A stretch of DNA of 42,624 nt. It comes from Gammaproteobacteria bacterium. GTDB taxonomy: Bacteria > Pseudomonadota > Gammaproteobacteria > Xanthomonadales > Marinicellaceae. The notes under the pieces are model-generated. The model was not told the origin of the DNA. It searched no databases and worked only from the letters and a program-made list of their open reading frames with translations. The stretch covers positions 1 through 42,624 of the forward strand of contig JAWLAO010000011.1 of assembly GCA_041395445.1 (NCBI GenBank), in the 5' to 3' direction. This document shows, one piece after another, positions 15,454 through 25,381 of this stretch; position 1 is the first letter of the stretch, and the number at the start of each line of letters is the position of its first letter. Both the position numbers and the translations under genes were made by a program.

Positions 15454-16800
15454 ATGTTTTCAAAAGTAGTCATCGCCAATCGTGGCGAAATCGCACTCCG
15501 GATACTGCGTGCCTGCCATACAATGGGAATCAAAACTGTTGCCGTTCATTCCACCGCTGACAGAAACCAAAAGCACGTCGGTATGGCAGATGAATCTGTT
15601 TGTATCGGTCCTCCGCCATCGCTTAACAGCTATTTGGACATGCCAAAAATCATTGCCGCAGCCGAAGTTACAGATGCTGAAGCAATTCATCCGGGTTATG
15701 GATTTCTTGCTGAAAATGCGGATTTTGCTGAAAGAGTTGAGAAATCAGGGTTCACTTTCATTGGTCCTCGAGCAGAAACCATCCGTTTGATGGGAGACAA
15801 GGTTGCTGCTATCGAAGCCATGCGTTCAGCCGGTGTTCCTTGTGTTCCCGGCTCTGACGGACCATTAACTGATGATGTTGAAAGAAATCTGAAAATTGCC
15901 AAAAAAATTGGCTACCCGATAATTATTAAAGCAGCAGCCGGCGGTGGTGGTCGTGGTATGCGAGTGGTTCACACCGAGGCAGCATTGAATAACGCCATCA
16001 AAATGACCCAAACTGAAGCTGCTGCTGCTTTCGGGGACGGTACGGTTTATATGGAAAAATACTTGCAGAATCCAAGGCACATTGAGATTCAAGTGCTTTC
16101 TGATAAACATGGAAATGCGATTCATTTGGGCGAAAGGGATTGTTCCATGCAACGTCGTCATCAAAAAGTGGTTGAGGAAGCTCCGGCTCCCGGAATCACT
16201 GAGGAAGAACGCCAAAAAATTGGATCTGTTTGTGTTGAAGCTTGTAAACGTATCCGATATGAAGGCGCAGGTACTTTTGAGTTTTTGTACGATGAAGGTG
16301 AATTTTACTTTATCGAGATGAATACTCGGATTCAGGTGGAACATCCGGTCACTGAAGCAATCACTGGTGTTGATTTAATCAAACAACAGTTACTGATTGC
16401 AGCCGGTGAAAAACTAGCCATCAAACAAAGTGATATTGTCCTCACAGGACATGCGATTGAATGCCGGATCAACGCTGAAGACCCCAAAACTTTTATGCCA
16501 AGTCCCGGTACAATTGATGTGTTTCATGCACCGGGCGGTCCCGGTGTGAGAGTGGATTCACACGTTTATGACGGATATAAAGTTCCTCCGAATTACGACT
16601 CAATGATTGGCAAGATTATTGTTCGTGGCGAAGACCGTAACACAACCATTAAACGTATGAGGTTGGCATTAGCAGAAACGGTAGTTTCCGGAATTAAAAC
16701 CAACATTCCTTTGCAACAAACAATCATGTACGATCGAGGGTTTGTAGAGGGTGGCAAGAATATCCACTATCTGGAAAAATTACTGGAGAAGGATAAATAA
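15454..16800 (+). CDS. accC: Biotin carboxylase subunit of acetyl-CoA carboxylase
   Basis: 448 residues, the normal size. It carboxylates biotin on AccB using ATP and bicarbonate. Visible: KVVIANRGEIALRILRAC at the N-terminus, the ATP-grasp glycine loop KAAAGGGGRGM, HQKVVEEAPAP and the EMNTRIQVEHPVTE active-site block. No frameshift is seen. It forms the accB-accC pair, with prmA starting at once after its stop. Confidence 0.98.
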   Translation: MFSKVVIANRGEIALRILRACHTMGIKTVAVHSTADRNQKHVGMADESVCIGPPPSLNSYLDMPKIIAAAEVTDAEAIHPGYGFLAENADFAERVEKSGFTFIGPRAETIRLMGDKVAAIEAMRSAGVPCVPGSDGPLTDDVERNLKIAKKIGYPIIIKAAAGGGGRGMRVVHTEAALNNAIKMTQTEAAAAFGDGTVYMEKYLQNPRHIEIQVLSDKHGNAIHLGERDCSMQRRHQKVVEEAPAPGITEEERQKIGSVCVEACKRIRYEGAGTFEFLYDEGEFYFIEMNTRIQVEHPVTEAITGVDLIKQQLLIAAGEKLAIKQSDIVLTGHAIECRINAEDPKTFMPSPGTIDVFHAPGGPGVRVDSHVYDGYKVPPNYDSMIGKIIVRGEDRNTTIKRMRLALAETVVSGIKTNIPLQQTIMYDRGFVEGGKNIHYLEKLLEKDK

Positions 16801-16801
16801 A

Positions 16802-17677
16802 GTGGATTATGACTATTTTGAGATAAAAATTCCTTGTCAGAACAACGAAGTTGACGAAATTGAGGAATTTTTATTCTCATTAGGTTCTTGCTCGGTAACT
16901 TTTGAAGACGCTGAAGATGTCGCCATTCTTGAACCGGCTCCGGGTGAAATGCCATTGTGGCAAGACATTGAAATGACCGGTATGTTCACTACTGATTATG
17001 ATGAAAATCAAATCTGTGAAGCTGTCGAAAAGCAATATTCTCGCAATGCAAAAATCAAGCGGCTGCAAAATCAACAATGGGAAAGAACATGGCTGGAACA
17101 TTTCAAACCCATGAAATTCGGAGAAAACACCTGGATTATTCCCAGCGAGTTTAAAGCCGAAGATGAAAAAGCCGTCAATATTTTTCTCGATCCCGGTTTA
17201 GCTTTTGGTACAGGGACTCATGCCACAACCGCATTGTGTTTGGACTGGATTGATAATAACAATCTTGAGAATTTGAACGTGATTGATTTTGGTTGCGGCT
17301 CAGGAATCCTTGCAATTGCAGCTCTCAAACACGGAGCGAAAAGAGCTCTTTGTACAGATATTGATCCTCAGGCAATCACTGCGACACTTGATAACGCTAA
17401 AAAAAATCACGTCAAAGATGGAATTGAAATCATTCAACCGGGTAATTTTGAAGATGTAAAAAATCAGGATGTAATTTTAGCCAATATTCTGGCAAAACCA
17501 TTGATGACTCTTGTTGATACATTTTATACCATGCTTGCCAGCGGCGGACACTTAATTATGTCGGGCATTCTGGCAGAACAAGCTGATGAAATAGTTGAAA
17601 AATTTAGTCCCTCATTTGTTGACTTTCAAGTGAATTTTAAAGATGATTGGGCTTCAGTTTATGCCCGAAGAAAATAA
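16802..17677 (+). CDS. prmA: Ribosomal protein L11 methyltransferase
   Basis: 291 residues from a GTG start one base after the accC stop, with GGAGAAGG ten bases upstream inside the accC end. PrmA trimethylates ribosomal protein L11. Motifs: DPGLAFGTGTHATT (the PrmA signature), VIDFGCGSGILAIAAL (SAM motif I) and VILANILAKPL (the NIL/NPP-type motif). The length and the typical MDYFEIKIPC-like start support the GTG. Confidence 0.95.
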   Translation: MDYDYFEIKIPCQNNEVDEIEEFLFSLGSCSVTFEDAEDVAILEPAPGEMPLWQDIEMTGMFTTDYDENQICEAVEKQYSRNAKIKRLQNQQWERTWLEHFKPMKFGENTWIIPSEFKAEDEKAVNIFLDPGLAFGTGTHATTALCLDWIDNNNLENLNVIDFGCGSGILAIAALKHGAKRALCTDIDPQAITATLDNAKKNHVKDGIEIIQPGNFEDVKNQDVILANILAKPLMTLVDTFYTMLASGGHLIMSGILAEQADEIVEKFSPSFVDFQVNFKDDWASVYARRK

Positions 17678-17708
17678 GGGTTATTGTTAATTATTTCGGA
17701 TTTATCAG

Positions 17709-18535
17709 ATGTTTACTCAATGCAGGGGTTGCGGAGAAATTTTTAAAGTGAGTGTTGACGAGCTGGTGGCAGCGGCGGCAATGGTTCGTTGCAGCTCGTG
17801 TGGCACGGTTTTTAATGCTTTAGACACTTTGTCCGAATATAAACCGCAACATTCACAGGATTTGATTTTACATGAAAATGATAATCCGCCACCGTTACTC
17901 ACACATGAGTTCAAAAAAAGCATCGTTAAAGAGAAAATCACTCCTTCAAACGATAAAATTTCCGCAACACAGGATCTCTTTGAGCAGGATTCTGATGAGT
18001 CTGAAACCCTCAATATTAAACCTGAGTTTGTAGTTGATGACAAACCTGAAAAGAAATCATCGTGGTTCTTGGTGCTTTTAACCTTACTGGGTCTTGGTGG
18101 ATTAGCTTGGCAAACCAACGCCGCGTTGGAAAACGGCAGCTTGCAACTGCCTGAAGGCACTCTTAAACAAAAGGTTTGCGAATACGTTAACTGCTACAGC
18201 GAATCCAAACCGAAGATTTATCCAATTTTGTTCTGGTCTCCAGAAGCATCCGTCGACATGGCGGGCGTGACAATGCGTTAGTTATAACCACGGGAATTAT
18301 GAATAATTCTAATGAAACTTTGGATTTCCCGGCACTGCAAGTCAAAATGTCTAACTTACACGGAGATGTTGTGGCGATGCGAAGATTTCTTCCACACGAA
18401 TATCTGGACGAAGCTACTATTTCCAAAGGAATGATTTCTCAGGTTTTGATACCTGTGAGTTTGGAGTTACAAAGTCCCGGCAAAAATGCAGTAACTTTCG
18501 AAGTCGGATTTACTCCAACCTATGGTGCAGAATAA
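17709..18535 (+). CDS. Zinc-ribbon / DUF3426 membrane protein, broken by a -1 frameshift
   Basis: The N-terminus is an MJ0042-type zinc ribbon, CRGCGEIF and CSSCGTVF. An acidic linker and one membrane helix (SSWFLVLLTLLGLGGLAW, about residues 117-134) follow. The first frame stops at 18281, but the next frame from about 18212 reads EDLSNFVLVSRSIRRH and on through VAMRRFLPHEYLD to GKNAVTFEVGF, the classical DUF3426 domain. One missing base near 18205-18214 (AAACCGAAG) would rejoin them as ...ESKP-EDLS. It is the usual neighbour between prmA and fis in this lineage; the 3' end overlaps fis (TAATG). Function is unknown. Confidence 0.85.
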
Positions 18536-18777
18536 TGACCAGCGTCACCGACAAGTATAATTTGCAAGATTTCACCCGCAAAATGCTAAGGCGTTACCTC
18601 AAGCAGTTGGACGGACATCAGGCAAGAAAATTATACGATATTTTCATCAATGAAGCGGAAAAAGGCATTATTCTGGAAGTGATGGAATTCACCAAAAATA
18701 ACCACACCAAATGCTCAGAAATCCTTGGTATCACCCGAACCACGCTGAGAAACAAGATTAGAAAGCACAAATTGTAA
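18535..18777 (+). CDS. fis: DNA-binding protein Fis
   Basis: 80 residues. The C-terminal helix-turn-helix reads NHTKCSEILGITRTTLRNKIRKHKL, the Fis/NtrC-type DNA-binding end. Fis is a nucleoid protein that activates rRNA promoters and assists recombination. Its start overlaps the stop of the DUF3426 gene by one base, which shows that the DUF3426 reading to 18535 is the real one. Followed by purH, as in Xanthomonadales. Confidence 0.94.
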   Translation: MTSVTDKYNLQDFTRKMLRRYLKQLDGHQARKLYDIFINEAEKGIILEVMEFTKNNHTKCSEILGITRTTLRNKIRKHKL

Positions 18778-18807
18778 ATATACTTTTTCCTCATTTAGCA
18801 AAGGCGT

Positions 18808-18813
18808 TATAAT
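18808..18813 (+). promoter_or_regulatory. Possible -10 element of the purH-purD promoter
   Basis: TATAAT at 18808-18813 lies 35 bases before the purH ATG; a poor -35 (TTTTCC) is 17 bases upstream. GGCGT and ACGCC flank the -10 as a small inverted repeat. No clear PurR box is seen. Confidence 0.35.
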
Positions 18814-18847
18814 ACTACGCCATTCTTTATCCAAACAAACAATCACA

Positions 18848-20431
18848 ATGTCAACGACTCAAAATAGAATTTCTGTCAGGCGTGCACTTATCAGTGTTTC
18901 CGATAAAACCAACCTCAATCAACTAGCTGCTGGCTTGAATGAACTGGGTGTTGAAATGCTTTCAACCGGAGGCACGGCAAAATACCTCAAGCAACTCGGC
19001 TATGAAGTGACCGAAGTTTCAGATTACACGGGGTATCCGGAAATGATGGATGGACGAATCAAAACTCTGCATCCGAAAATTCACGGAGCTTTGCTCGGAA
19101 GAACCGGAACGGATGATGAAGTAATGCAACAAAACGGCATTGAAGCGATTGATTTGTTGGTTGTGAATCTTTATCCGTTTGAGCAAACCATTAGCAATCA
19201 AAACGTCACTCTTGATCAAGCCATTGAGAATATCGACATTGGTGGGCCGGCAATGGTTAGAGCCGCCTCTAAGAATCATGACAGAGTGACAGTCTTGGTT
19301 GATCCGGATGATTACGAAGAGTTTATCGACGAGATGACGACCTATTCCGGCATTTCACACGCAAACCGACACATTTTGGCAGCAAAAGCATTTGCTCACA
19401 CAGCCCGATATGATGGACTTATCGCTAACTATTTGTCATCAACGAAAGATACCGGCGATAAAAATGATTTTCCTCGTTTTTTAACCACTCAATACCGTCA
19501 TGCAGCTCATTTGCGTTATGGTGAAAATCCTCATCAAAAAGCAGCTTTCTACGTGGATAAAAATCCTCAATCCGGCACTATCGGAGCTACCAAACAAATT
19601 CAGGGAAAAGCACTCAGTTATAACAACATTGCCGATGCCGATGCCGCATTGGAATGCGTGAAAGAATTTGACGGAACTCCGGCTTGTGTCATTATCAAAC
19701 ATGCAAACCCTTGCGGAGTGGCGCTCGAATCAAATCTTGAATTGGCCTACTTAAAAGCATTTTCAACCGATCCGACCTCAGCGTTTGGCGGAGTCATTGC
19801 ATTTAATGAAAAAGTGAATGAGCAATTGGCAACCACTATTTTGGAAAAGCAATTTGTTGAAGTGATTATTGCTCCGGAGTTTAGTAAAAATGCACTTGAA
19901 ATCTTTTCAGGCAAGAAAAACCTAAGAGTTCTTGAGTGTGGCTACTGGCAAACGGATGAACAGCATTGGTTAATGTACAAACGTGTCAATGGCGGAATGC
20001 TGGTGCAAGATGCCGACACTTTGCAATTAAAAGACGAAGATTTGACAGTTGTTAGTAAACTTCAGCCAACCGAACAACAACTCGAAGACATGAAATTCAC
20101 ATGGAAAATCGCCAAAAGAGTGAAATCCAATGCGATTGTTTATGGAAAAGATTTAATGACGATTGGTGTCGGTGCCGGGCAAATGAGCCGTGTTATGAGC
20201 GCTCGTATTGCCAATATTAAAGCCCATGATGCCGGTCTGAAAGTATCGGGTTCTGTGATGGCGTCGGATGCATTTTTCCCGTTCAGAGACGGAATTGACG
20301 AAGCTGCCGCCAGCGGAATTGCTGCTGTCATTCAACCCGGTGGCTCGATTCGAGACCAAGAAGTGATTGATGCCGCTAACGAACACAACATGGTTATGAT
20401 TTTCACCGGCATTCGCCATTTCAACCACTAA
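18848..20431 (+). CDS. purH: Bifunctional AICAR formyltransferase / IMP cyclohydrolase
   Basis: 527 residues, full length. The N-terminal MGS-type IMP cyclohydrolase domain has RRALISVSDKTNL, STGGTAKYL and MMDGRIKTLHPKIHGALLGR. The C-terminal AICAR transformylase has KHANPCGVA, TSAFGGVIA and AAVIQPGGSIRDQEVI. It carries out the last two steps of IMP synthesis. No frameshift. purD follows after 11 bases, so they form a purine operon. Confidence 0.98.
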   Translation: MSTTQNRISVRRALISVSDKTNLNQLAAGLNELGVEMLSTGGTAKYLKQLGYEVTEVSDYTGYPEMMDGRIKTLHPKIHGALLGRTGTDDEVMQQNGIEAIDLLVVNLYPFEQTISNQNVTLDQAIENIDIGGPAMVRAASKNHDRVTVLVDPDDYEEFIDEMTTYSGISHANRHILAAKAFAHTARYDGLIANYLSSTKDTGDKNDFPRFLTTQYRHAAHLRYGENPHQKAAFYVDKNPQSGTIGATKQIQGKALSYNNIADADAALECVKEFDGTPACVIIKHANPCGVALESNLELAYLKAFSTDPTSAFGGVIAFNEKVNEQLATTILEKQFVEVIIAPEFSKNALEIFSGKKNLRVLECGYWQTDEQHWLMYKRVNGGMLVQDADTLQLKDEDLTVVSKLQPTEQQLEDMKFTWKIAKRVKSNAIVYGKDLMTIGVGAGQMSRVMSARIANIKAHDAGLKVSGSVMASDAFFPFRDGIDEAAASGIAAVIQPGGSIRDQEVIDAANEHNMVMIFTGIRHFNH

Positions 20432-20442
20432 AGAGAGCGATT

Positions 20443-21738
20443 ATGCAAAACAAGGTATTAGTTATTGGTTCAGGTGGAAGAGAACATGCTTTAGCATGGA
20501 GACTGAGTCTATCGACAACTGTCAGTCAGGTTTTTGTCGCTCCGGGAAATCACGGAACTGCCAGAGAAAAAAATATTAAAAATGTAGATATTGACATTAA
20601 TAACTTCAGAGTAATCATTACTTTTTGTAAAGACAATAATATTGATTTAGTTGTCGTGGGTCCCGAACAACCACTTTGCGATGGCATTGTTGATTCGTTG
20701 ACTAATGCCGGTATTAACTGTTTTGGACCAACGGCTGATGCCGCTCAACTCGAAGGTTCAAAAACTTTCAGTAAAGAGTTTTTGCAGAAAAACAATATCC
20801 CGACAGCCGCTTATGAAAGCTTTACCAATCAGGACAAAGCCATTGATTATTTGCAAAAACAGAATCAATATCCGATTGTTATCAAGGCTGATGGCTTGGC
20901 TGCCGGAAAAGGAGTGGTAATTGCCGAAAATTTCAATCAGGCACATGACGCCGTCGCCGATATGCTTTCAAGCAATGTCTTTGGTGAAGCGGGTCATCGA
21001 ATCATTATTGAGGAATTTTTACAAGGTGAAGAAGCCTCTTTCATTGTGATTTCAGATGGTGAGAACTTCATGCCAATGGCAACATCACAAGATCATAAAG
21101 CCAGAGATGATGGAGACAAAGGGCCCAACACCGGCGGAATGGGGGCCTACTCTCCGGCTCCTGTTGTTACAGATGAAGTTTTCCAAAAAACTATTGATTT
21201 AATTATCAAACCGACGATTCGTGGAATGAAACAACAAGGAACTCCATTCGTTGGGTTTCTCTATGCAGGCCTAATGATTGATAAAAATAACAACCCCAAA
21301 GTTCTTGAATTCAACGTCCGATTTGGCGACCCTGAAACTCAACCAATCATGATGAGACTCCAAAGCAATCTGGATGAGCTTTGTCTGGCTGCAATCAAAG
21401 GACAATTGGATCAATGCAAGGTTAACTGGAATCATCAAGCCTGTTTAGGTGTCGTTTTAGCTGAAAAAGGGTATCCCAATCATTATGAAAAAGGCTCTGA
21501 AATCTTGGGGTTAGAAAGTATTTCCCAAGACTCGTGTAAGGTTTTCCATGCCGGAACTGCTGAAAAAAGTGGCAAAATAGTGACTAATGGCGGACGTGTA
21601 TTGTGTGTTTGTGCCCTTGCAGATACCATTAAAAATGCGCAGGAATCTGCATATAAATGTGTCGATAAAATCAATTGGAAAAGCAAGTACAATCGAACAG
21701 ATATTGGCTTTAAAGCTATCAAAAGCGAGCGAAGTTAG
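20443..21738 (+). CDS. purD: Phosphoribosylamine-glycine ligase (GAR synthetase)
   Basis: 431 residues of the ATP-grasp family. It joins glycine to phosphoribosylamine, the second step of purine synthesis. Motifs: VIGSGGREHALAWRL, APGNHGTA, VVGPEQPLCDGI, KADGLAAGKGVV and LEFNVRFGDPETQ. AAAGAGAG lies eight bases before the ATG. It is the last gene of the purH-purD operon. Confidence 0.98.
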   Translation: MQNKVLVIGSGGREHALAWRLSLSTTVSQVFVAPGNHGTAREKNIKNVDIDINNFRVIITFCKDNNIDLVVVGPEQPLCDGIVDSLTNAGINCFGPTADAAQLEGSKTFSKEFLQKNNIPTAAYESFTNQDKAIDYLQKQNQYPIVIKADGLAAGKGVVIAENFNQAHDAVADMLSSNVFGEAGHRIIIEEFLQGEEASFIVISDGENFMPMATSQDHKARDDGDKGPNTGGMGAYSPAPVVTDEVFQKTIDLIIKPTIRGMKQQGTPFVGFLYAGLMIDKNNNPKVLEFNVRFGDPETQPIMMRLQSNLDELCLAAIKGQLDQCKVNWNHQACLGVVLAEKGYPNHYEKGSEILGLESISQDSCKVFHAGTAEKSGKIVTNGGRVLCVCALADTIKNAQESAYKCVDKINWKSKYNRTDIGFKAIKSERS

Positions 21739-21793
21739 ACCTGTTGCATACTTACAACAAATTAGGGAAAAGCTTTAGTGATGTTTACATTAA

Positions 21794-21822
21794 TTGACAA
21801 ACTGTTGTATTTTTGTCATTAT
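21794..21822 (+). promoter_or_regulatory. Candidate sigma70 promoter before the outer-membrane protein gene
   Basis: TTGACA (21794-21799) and CATTAT (21817-21822) are separated by 17 bases, about 60 bases before the coding start. The -35 is perfect and the -10 matches four of six. Confidence 0.4.
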
Positions 21823-21881
21823 TTCCTCCTGATGAGGGTGATAAAATTACCAGTGTTTAAATATTTAAGAAACTTAATAAG

Positions 21882-23159
21882 TTGAAAAAGAAACTTTTCC
21901 AAAAAATAGCAGCGTTTTCCGTTCTGATAGGAACAGCTTGTTCGTCGTCGGCTTTTATGCTGTCACCGTCTCGCTATTCTCTGTCGAATCAATCCAATGC
22001 TTCAGCTGTTGATTTGAAAGGTTCTATGTATTTGGGTCAATGGCGTGAACAGATTTCATCACGATTAAATCCTAGTTATTTTGGCGACTTATCAAGATTG
22101 GGAAGCAGTTATATTTCAGTCTATAACACCGTAAGTGAGAATATTATAAGTGATTATAATTTAACCAGAGCCTTTATATCTGTGCCGGTTTTTGAAGACT
22201 ATAACAATTTTTCCCTTCTTGGTAATGGTGAAATTTCATTTTTATTTTCTAATGAAACCGTTCAGGCAACGTCTTTTACAATTCAACAAATTTCAGATCA
22301 ATATTTTTCTGGTCTCGCTCAGGGTTCAAGAAAAAGCAGCTATTCTCCAATCGTAGAGCAGCAGTTTTATGCACCGGGATATGTATATTCCAGTGACTAC
22401 AACTCTTTCGGAATTTCGGCAGTTCTTGTGCAACAACGCTTTCTCGATAACTCTTTCGGCTCGGTAACAGTTGCCGATACCGATTCTTACTCGTTATCTA
22501 ATGATGAGTCATTTTCCAGAACCAATAAAGGCACCGGATATCAATTGAGATACTCACAGAACCTGCCTTGGGGCATGAGTCTTGCTTTCGGGTATCAGAG
22601 CCGTGTTCACATGAACGAGTTTGATTTATATGGACAACAATACTCTGATTCCGGTGATTTCGATATTCCCAAAAATACCTCAGTTGCTTTAAATATGCCA
22701 ATTGGACAATCTAATAATTTGTCTTTTTCTGCAAAAAACATTGCCTACAGTAGTATCGACACCAATCGCCAAACTGTTGACAGTTACGGCTATTCACAGC
22801 AGTTTCTAAATGTTTTTAATGGTATTTTCAGTCCAATTTTCAAACTGGATGATTTAACGGTTTATTCTGTCAGTTATGATAAAATGGTTCATTCAAACTT
22901 ATCACTCAACTTCACTGTTACATCCAGACAACAAGCTCCTGCTACAGCTAAAGTCTTGAATGATATTCTTAAAAATGACACAGCAGCATTGAGTTATAAG
23001 ATAAGTCTTTCAAAAGCTCTTATTGGTGGAGAGTTTAATCTTTCAGCGAGTTATGCCAATAAACCAATTCTGGTTGGTCAAACTGATTTTGGACGGGTCA
23101 ACCGATTTTCTGCAGGAGATCATATCGAAGGTGTGATGTCTTGGAGTGTTCAATTCTAA
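21882..23159 (+). CDS. Predicted outer-membrane beta-barrel protein, unknown function
   Basis: 425 residues from a TTG start; no ATG is available before the signal peptide (KKKLFQKIAAFSVLIGTACSSSAF). The mature part alternates aromatic and polar residues in strand-like segments (GTGYQLRYSQNLPWGMSLAFGY; ANKPILVGQ) and ends WSVQF, a terminal aromatic typical of BAM-inserted barrels. No FadL, porin or TonB motif is seen. Standing between purD and perM, it gives no functional clue from its neighbours. Confidence 0.75.
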   Translation: MKKKLFQKIAAFSVLIGTACSSSAFMLSPSRYSLSNQSNASAVDLKGSMYLGQWREQISSRLNPSYFGDLSRLGSSYISVYNTVSENIISDYNLTRAFISVPVFEDYNNFSLLGNGEISFLFSNETVQATSFTIQQISDQYFSGLAQGSRKSSYSPIVEQQFYAPGYVYSSDYNSFGISAVLVQQRFLDNSFGSVTVADTDSYSLSNDESFSRTNKGTGYQLRYSQNLPWGMSLAFGYQSRVHMNEFDLYGQQYSDSGDFDIPKNTSVALNMPIGQSNNLSFSAKNIAYSSIDTNRQTVDSYGYSQQFLNVFNGIFSPIFKLDDLTVYSVSYDKMVHSNLSLNFTVTSRQQAPATAKVLNDILKNDTAALSYKISLSKALIGGEFNLSASYANKPILVGQTDFGRVNRFSAGDHIEGVMSWSVQF

Positions 23160-23244
23160 AGTAATCTCGCCTCATTCAATAGATAGCAATTCTTTGAACA
23201 CTGCTATAGAATGAAAACATTGCGCTAACAAATAAAATAATCAC

Positions 23245-24312
23245 ATGAACGTACTTTCCAGTTGGTTTAAAAGAAATTTTGATAATCCTCAAGTAGTGAT
23301 TTTAATCAGTTTGTTAATCACATTATTCGCAGTGATTATATTCCTTGGTAAACCACTTGCGCCTTTTTTAAGTAGCGTAGTTCTCGCATATTTACTGGAA
23401 AGTGTGGTTTTACGTCTGGAAAAACTCAGAGTTCCAAGAATTTTATCCGTACTCATTGTGTTTTTATTATTCGTGGCTTTATTGATGTTTTTTATATTTT
23501 GGGTGATTCCTGTATTAATTACTCAAATTTCGGAATTAGTTCAGCAACTTCCGACTTATCTTGGTACGGGATTAGAGTTCGTCCGTAAATTACATGAAAA
23601 CTATCCCAATATCATCTCAGAAGAACAAGCAACTTCTCTAACTTCTACCATATCCACTGAACTGACCCAACTCGGACAAGGTGTATTAACCAAAACTGTT
23701 TCATCGGTTTTTAGTGTGATTTCAATTGGGATTTTTATCGTTTTGACACCAATCTTGGTGTTTTTTATGCTTAAAGACAAACAAAATATTATCAAATGGA
23801 TTTCTAAATTCACCCCAAAAGATTCCAGTTTGACCATGTCAATTTGGAATGAAGTGGATGAGCAACTTGGAAATTATGTCAAAGGCAAAGTTATGGAAAT
23901 TTTTATTGTCGGACTAGTGACATATATCGTCTTTATTCTATTTAACCTCAAGTATTCAATATTATTAGCAACCTTAACCGGCTTTTCTGTTCTGATACCT
24001 TATATCGGAGCAGCATTGGTGACTGTGCCGATTGCTCTGGTTGCGTTCTTTCAGTTTGGTTGGACGCCTGATTTTGCCTGGATAATGGTTAGTTACGGCA
24101 TTATTCAATTGCTTGACGGGAATGTCTTGGTACCTTGGTTATTCTCTGAAGTGAACAACCTCCATCCGGTTGCCATCATTCTGGCTGTGCTCTTCTTTGG
24201 AGGAATCTGGGGGTTTTGGGGTGTGTTCTTTGCTATTCCATTGGCAACAATGGTTAATGCGATTATCAACGCTTGGCCAAAGAAAGCAGAAACAGAAATC
24301 GCACTTGACTGA
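23245..24312 (+). CDS. perM: AI-2E family transporter / PerM-like permease
   Basis: 355 residues with about eight hydrophobic segments and the family layout: two helices at the start, a central soluble part (residues about 95-150), then the conserved FSVLIPYIGAALVTVPIAL and the C-terminal HPVAIILAVLFFGGIWGFWGVFFAIPLA block. Members export small molecules or ions in the inner membrane; substrates differ, so the symbol is by similarity only. Convergent with grxC, with 12 bases between stops. Confidence 0.88.
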   Translation: MNVLSSWFKRNFDNPQVVILISLLITLFAVIIFLGKPLAPFLSSVVLAYLLESVVLRLEKLRVPRILSVLIVFLLFVALLMFFIFWVIPVLITQISELVQQLPTYLGTGLEFVRKLHENYPNIISEEQATSLTSTISTELTQLGQGVLTKTVSSVFSVISIGIFIVLTPILVFFMLKDKQNIIKWISKFTPKDSSLTMSIWNEVDEQLGNYVKGKVMEIFIVGLVTYIVFILFNLKYSILLATLTGFSVLIPYIGAALVTVPIALVAFFQFGWTPDFAWIMVSYGIIQLLDGNVLVPWLFSEVNNLHPVAIILAVLFFGGIWGFWGVFFAIPLATMVNAIINAWPKKAETEIALD

Positions 24313-24324
24313 ATATCAAGCTAT

Positions 24325-24591
24325 TTAACTTGCCAGGTCAGTTGTAAGAATACTATCTAATTTACCGGATCGATCATGTTCGGATAAATCGTCATATCCG
24401 CCAACATGATAATCGCCAATAAAAATTTGAGGCACGGTGAAACGTCCTGATTTTTCAATCATTTCTTGTTTGAGAGAAGGGTTTTTGTCAACTCTGATTT
24501 CCTCGAATTCGACCCCTTTTTGCTTCAGCAAATGCTTGGCAGCAAAACAGTAAGGGCAAAATAGTGTTCCATAAAGTACAACTTTAGACAT
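24325..24591 (-). CDS. grxC: Glutaredoxin 3
   Basis: 88 residues. Dithiol active site CPYC (Cys12, Cys15) after VVLYGTLF, followed by the TVPQIFIGDYHVGGYDDL block that binds glutathione. It reduces protein and glutathione disulfides in the cytoplasm. It is close in size and layout to GrxC of other proteobacteria. Confidence 0.95.
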   Translation of the reverse strand: MSKVVLYGTLFCPYCFAAKHLLKQKGVEFEEIRVDKNPSLKQEMIEKSGRFTVPQIFIGDYHVGGYDDLSEHDRSGKLDSILTTDLAS

Positions 24592-24664
24592 TTATTATTC
24601 CGGTCATTTTTTGCGATATTGTAACCCGTGGAATGTTAAAAATTGTTTAAATCAAGGCAATTAT

Positions 24665-25381
24665 TTAAAAATCTTCGATAAAGCCCAATACATCAAGGTT
24701 AAGTAATGGTCGCAACCACGGCTTATCAAGATTCGTTGGAAGATTCACCTCGTTTTCAATTCCGGTTTGTTTGTCTTTATACAACCCAAATAAAACAACC
24801 CACCACTCCATTCCGGCTCGTGTTGTTTTAATAATAAGCACATCTTCTTTTCTCAGTTTTTTACTGACAACAAACTTAACTGCATTTTGAGGGGTACTAA
24901 CTCCAATCAATTGATGAGACCACAGCTTGGCATAAGGGTTGCTATCGACAGGTGTATAATTATTTTGTGGCTGCTTTTGAGATTGTGCTACAGGTTCTGT
25001 TGCTGATTGCTCGGTCTCAACTGCATCTTCAACAACTTCGTCTTTGTTTACGACTTCTTCACGGGGCAGAATTGCTGAATAGAAATCATCTTGTTTAACC
25101 TGTTCTGCGGATTCAAATTTCGGAATGTCTATCGTTTTAATCACAATGTTTGATGGAGCTTCCTTTTCATACTTTTCAACGAGTTCGGCAGCCTTTTCAT
25201 TAGCCTTTTGCTTTTCCGATTCAGGAGCGCAAACCCATTGTTTTGGTGTCGCATAACAAACAATATCAATGTCTTCAGACTTTTTTTCTGCCGCTACAGA
25301 AAAAGCCCAGCCCCCAAATAAACAAATCAGAATTTTTAACTCTGACAGTTTTCTATTGCCTGTAAAATATCTTTTTCGCAT
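24665..25381 (-). CDS. SPOR-domain protein, DamX-like
   Basis: 238 residues. A hydrophobic segment near residues 15-31 (LKILICLFGGWAFSVAA) is a signal peptide or anchor. A charged low-complexity middle is followed by a C-terminal SPOR-like domain of about 85 residues (YAKLWSHQLIGVSTPQNAV...WWVVLFGLYKD...PWLRPLL). SPOR domains bind denuded septal peptidoglycan. The aroK-aroB-damX order is classical in gammaproteobacteria. Its start overlaps the aroB end by 46 bases; a later non-ATG start nearer the hydrophobic segment is also possible. Confidence 0.8.
   Translation of the reverse strand: MRKRYFTGNRKLSELKILICLFGGWAFSVAAEKKSEDIDIVCYATPKQWVCAPESEKQKANEKAAELVEKYEKEAPSNIVIKTIDIPKFESAEQVKQDDFYSAILPREEVVNKDEVVEDAVETEQSATEPVAQSQKQPQNNYTPVDSNPYAKLWSHQLIGVSTPQNAVKFVVSKKLRKEDVLIIKTTRAGMEWWVVLFGLYKDKQTGIENEVNLPTNLDKPWLRPLLNLDVLGFIEDF

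Noticed and set aside
15865..16344. 159-codon open frame on the minus strand
   Set aside because: Antisense to accC; the composition is that of a shadow frame.
18200..18220. Programmed -1 frameshift in the DUF3426 gene
   Set aside because: No X-XXY-YYZ slippery heptamer is present; a missing base is simpler.
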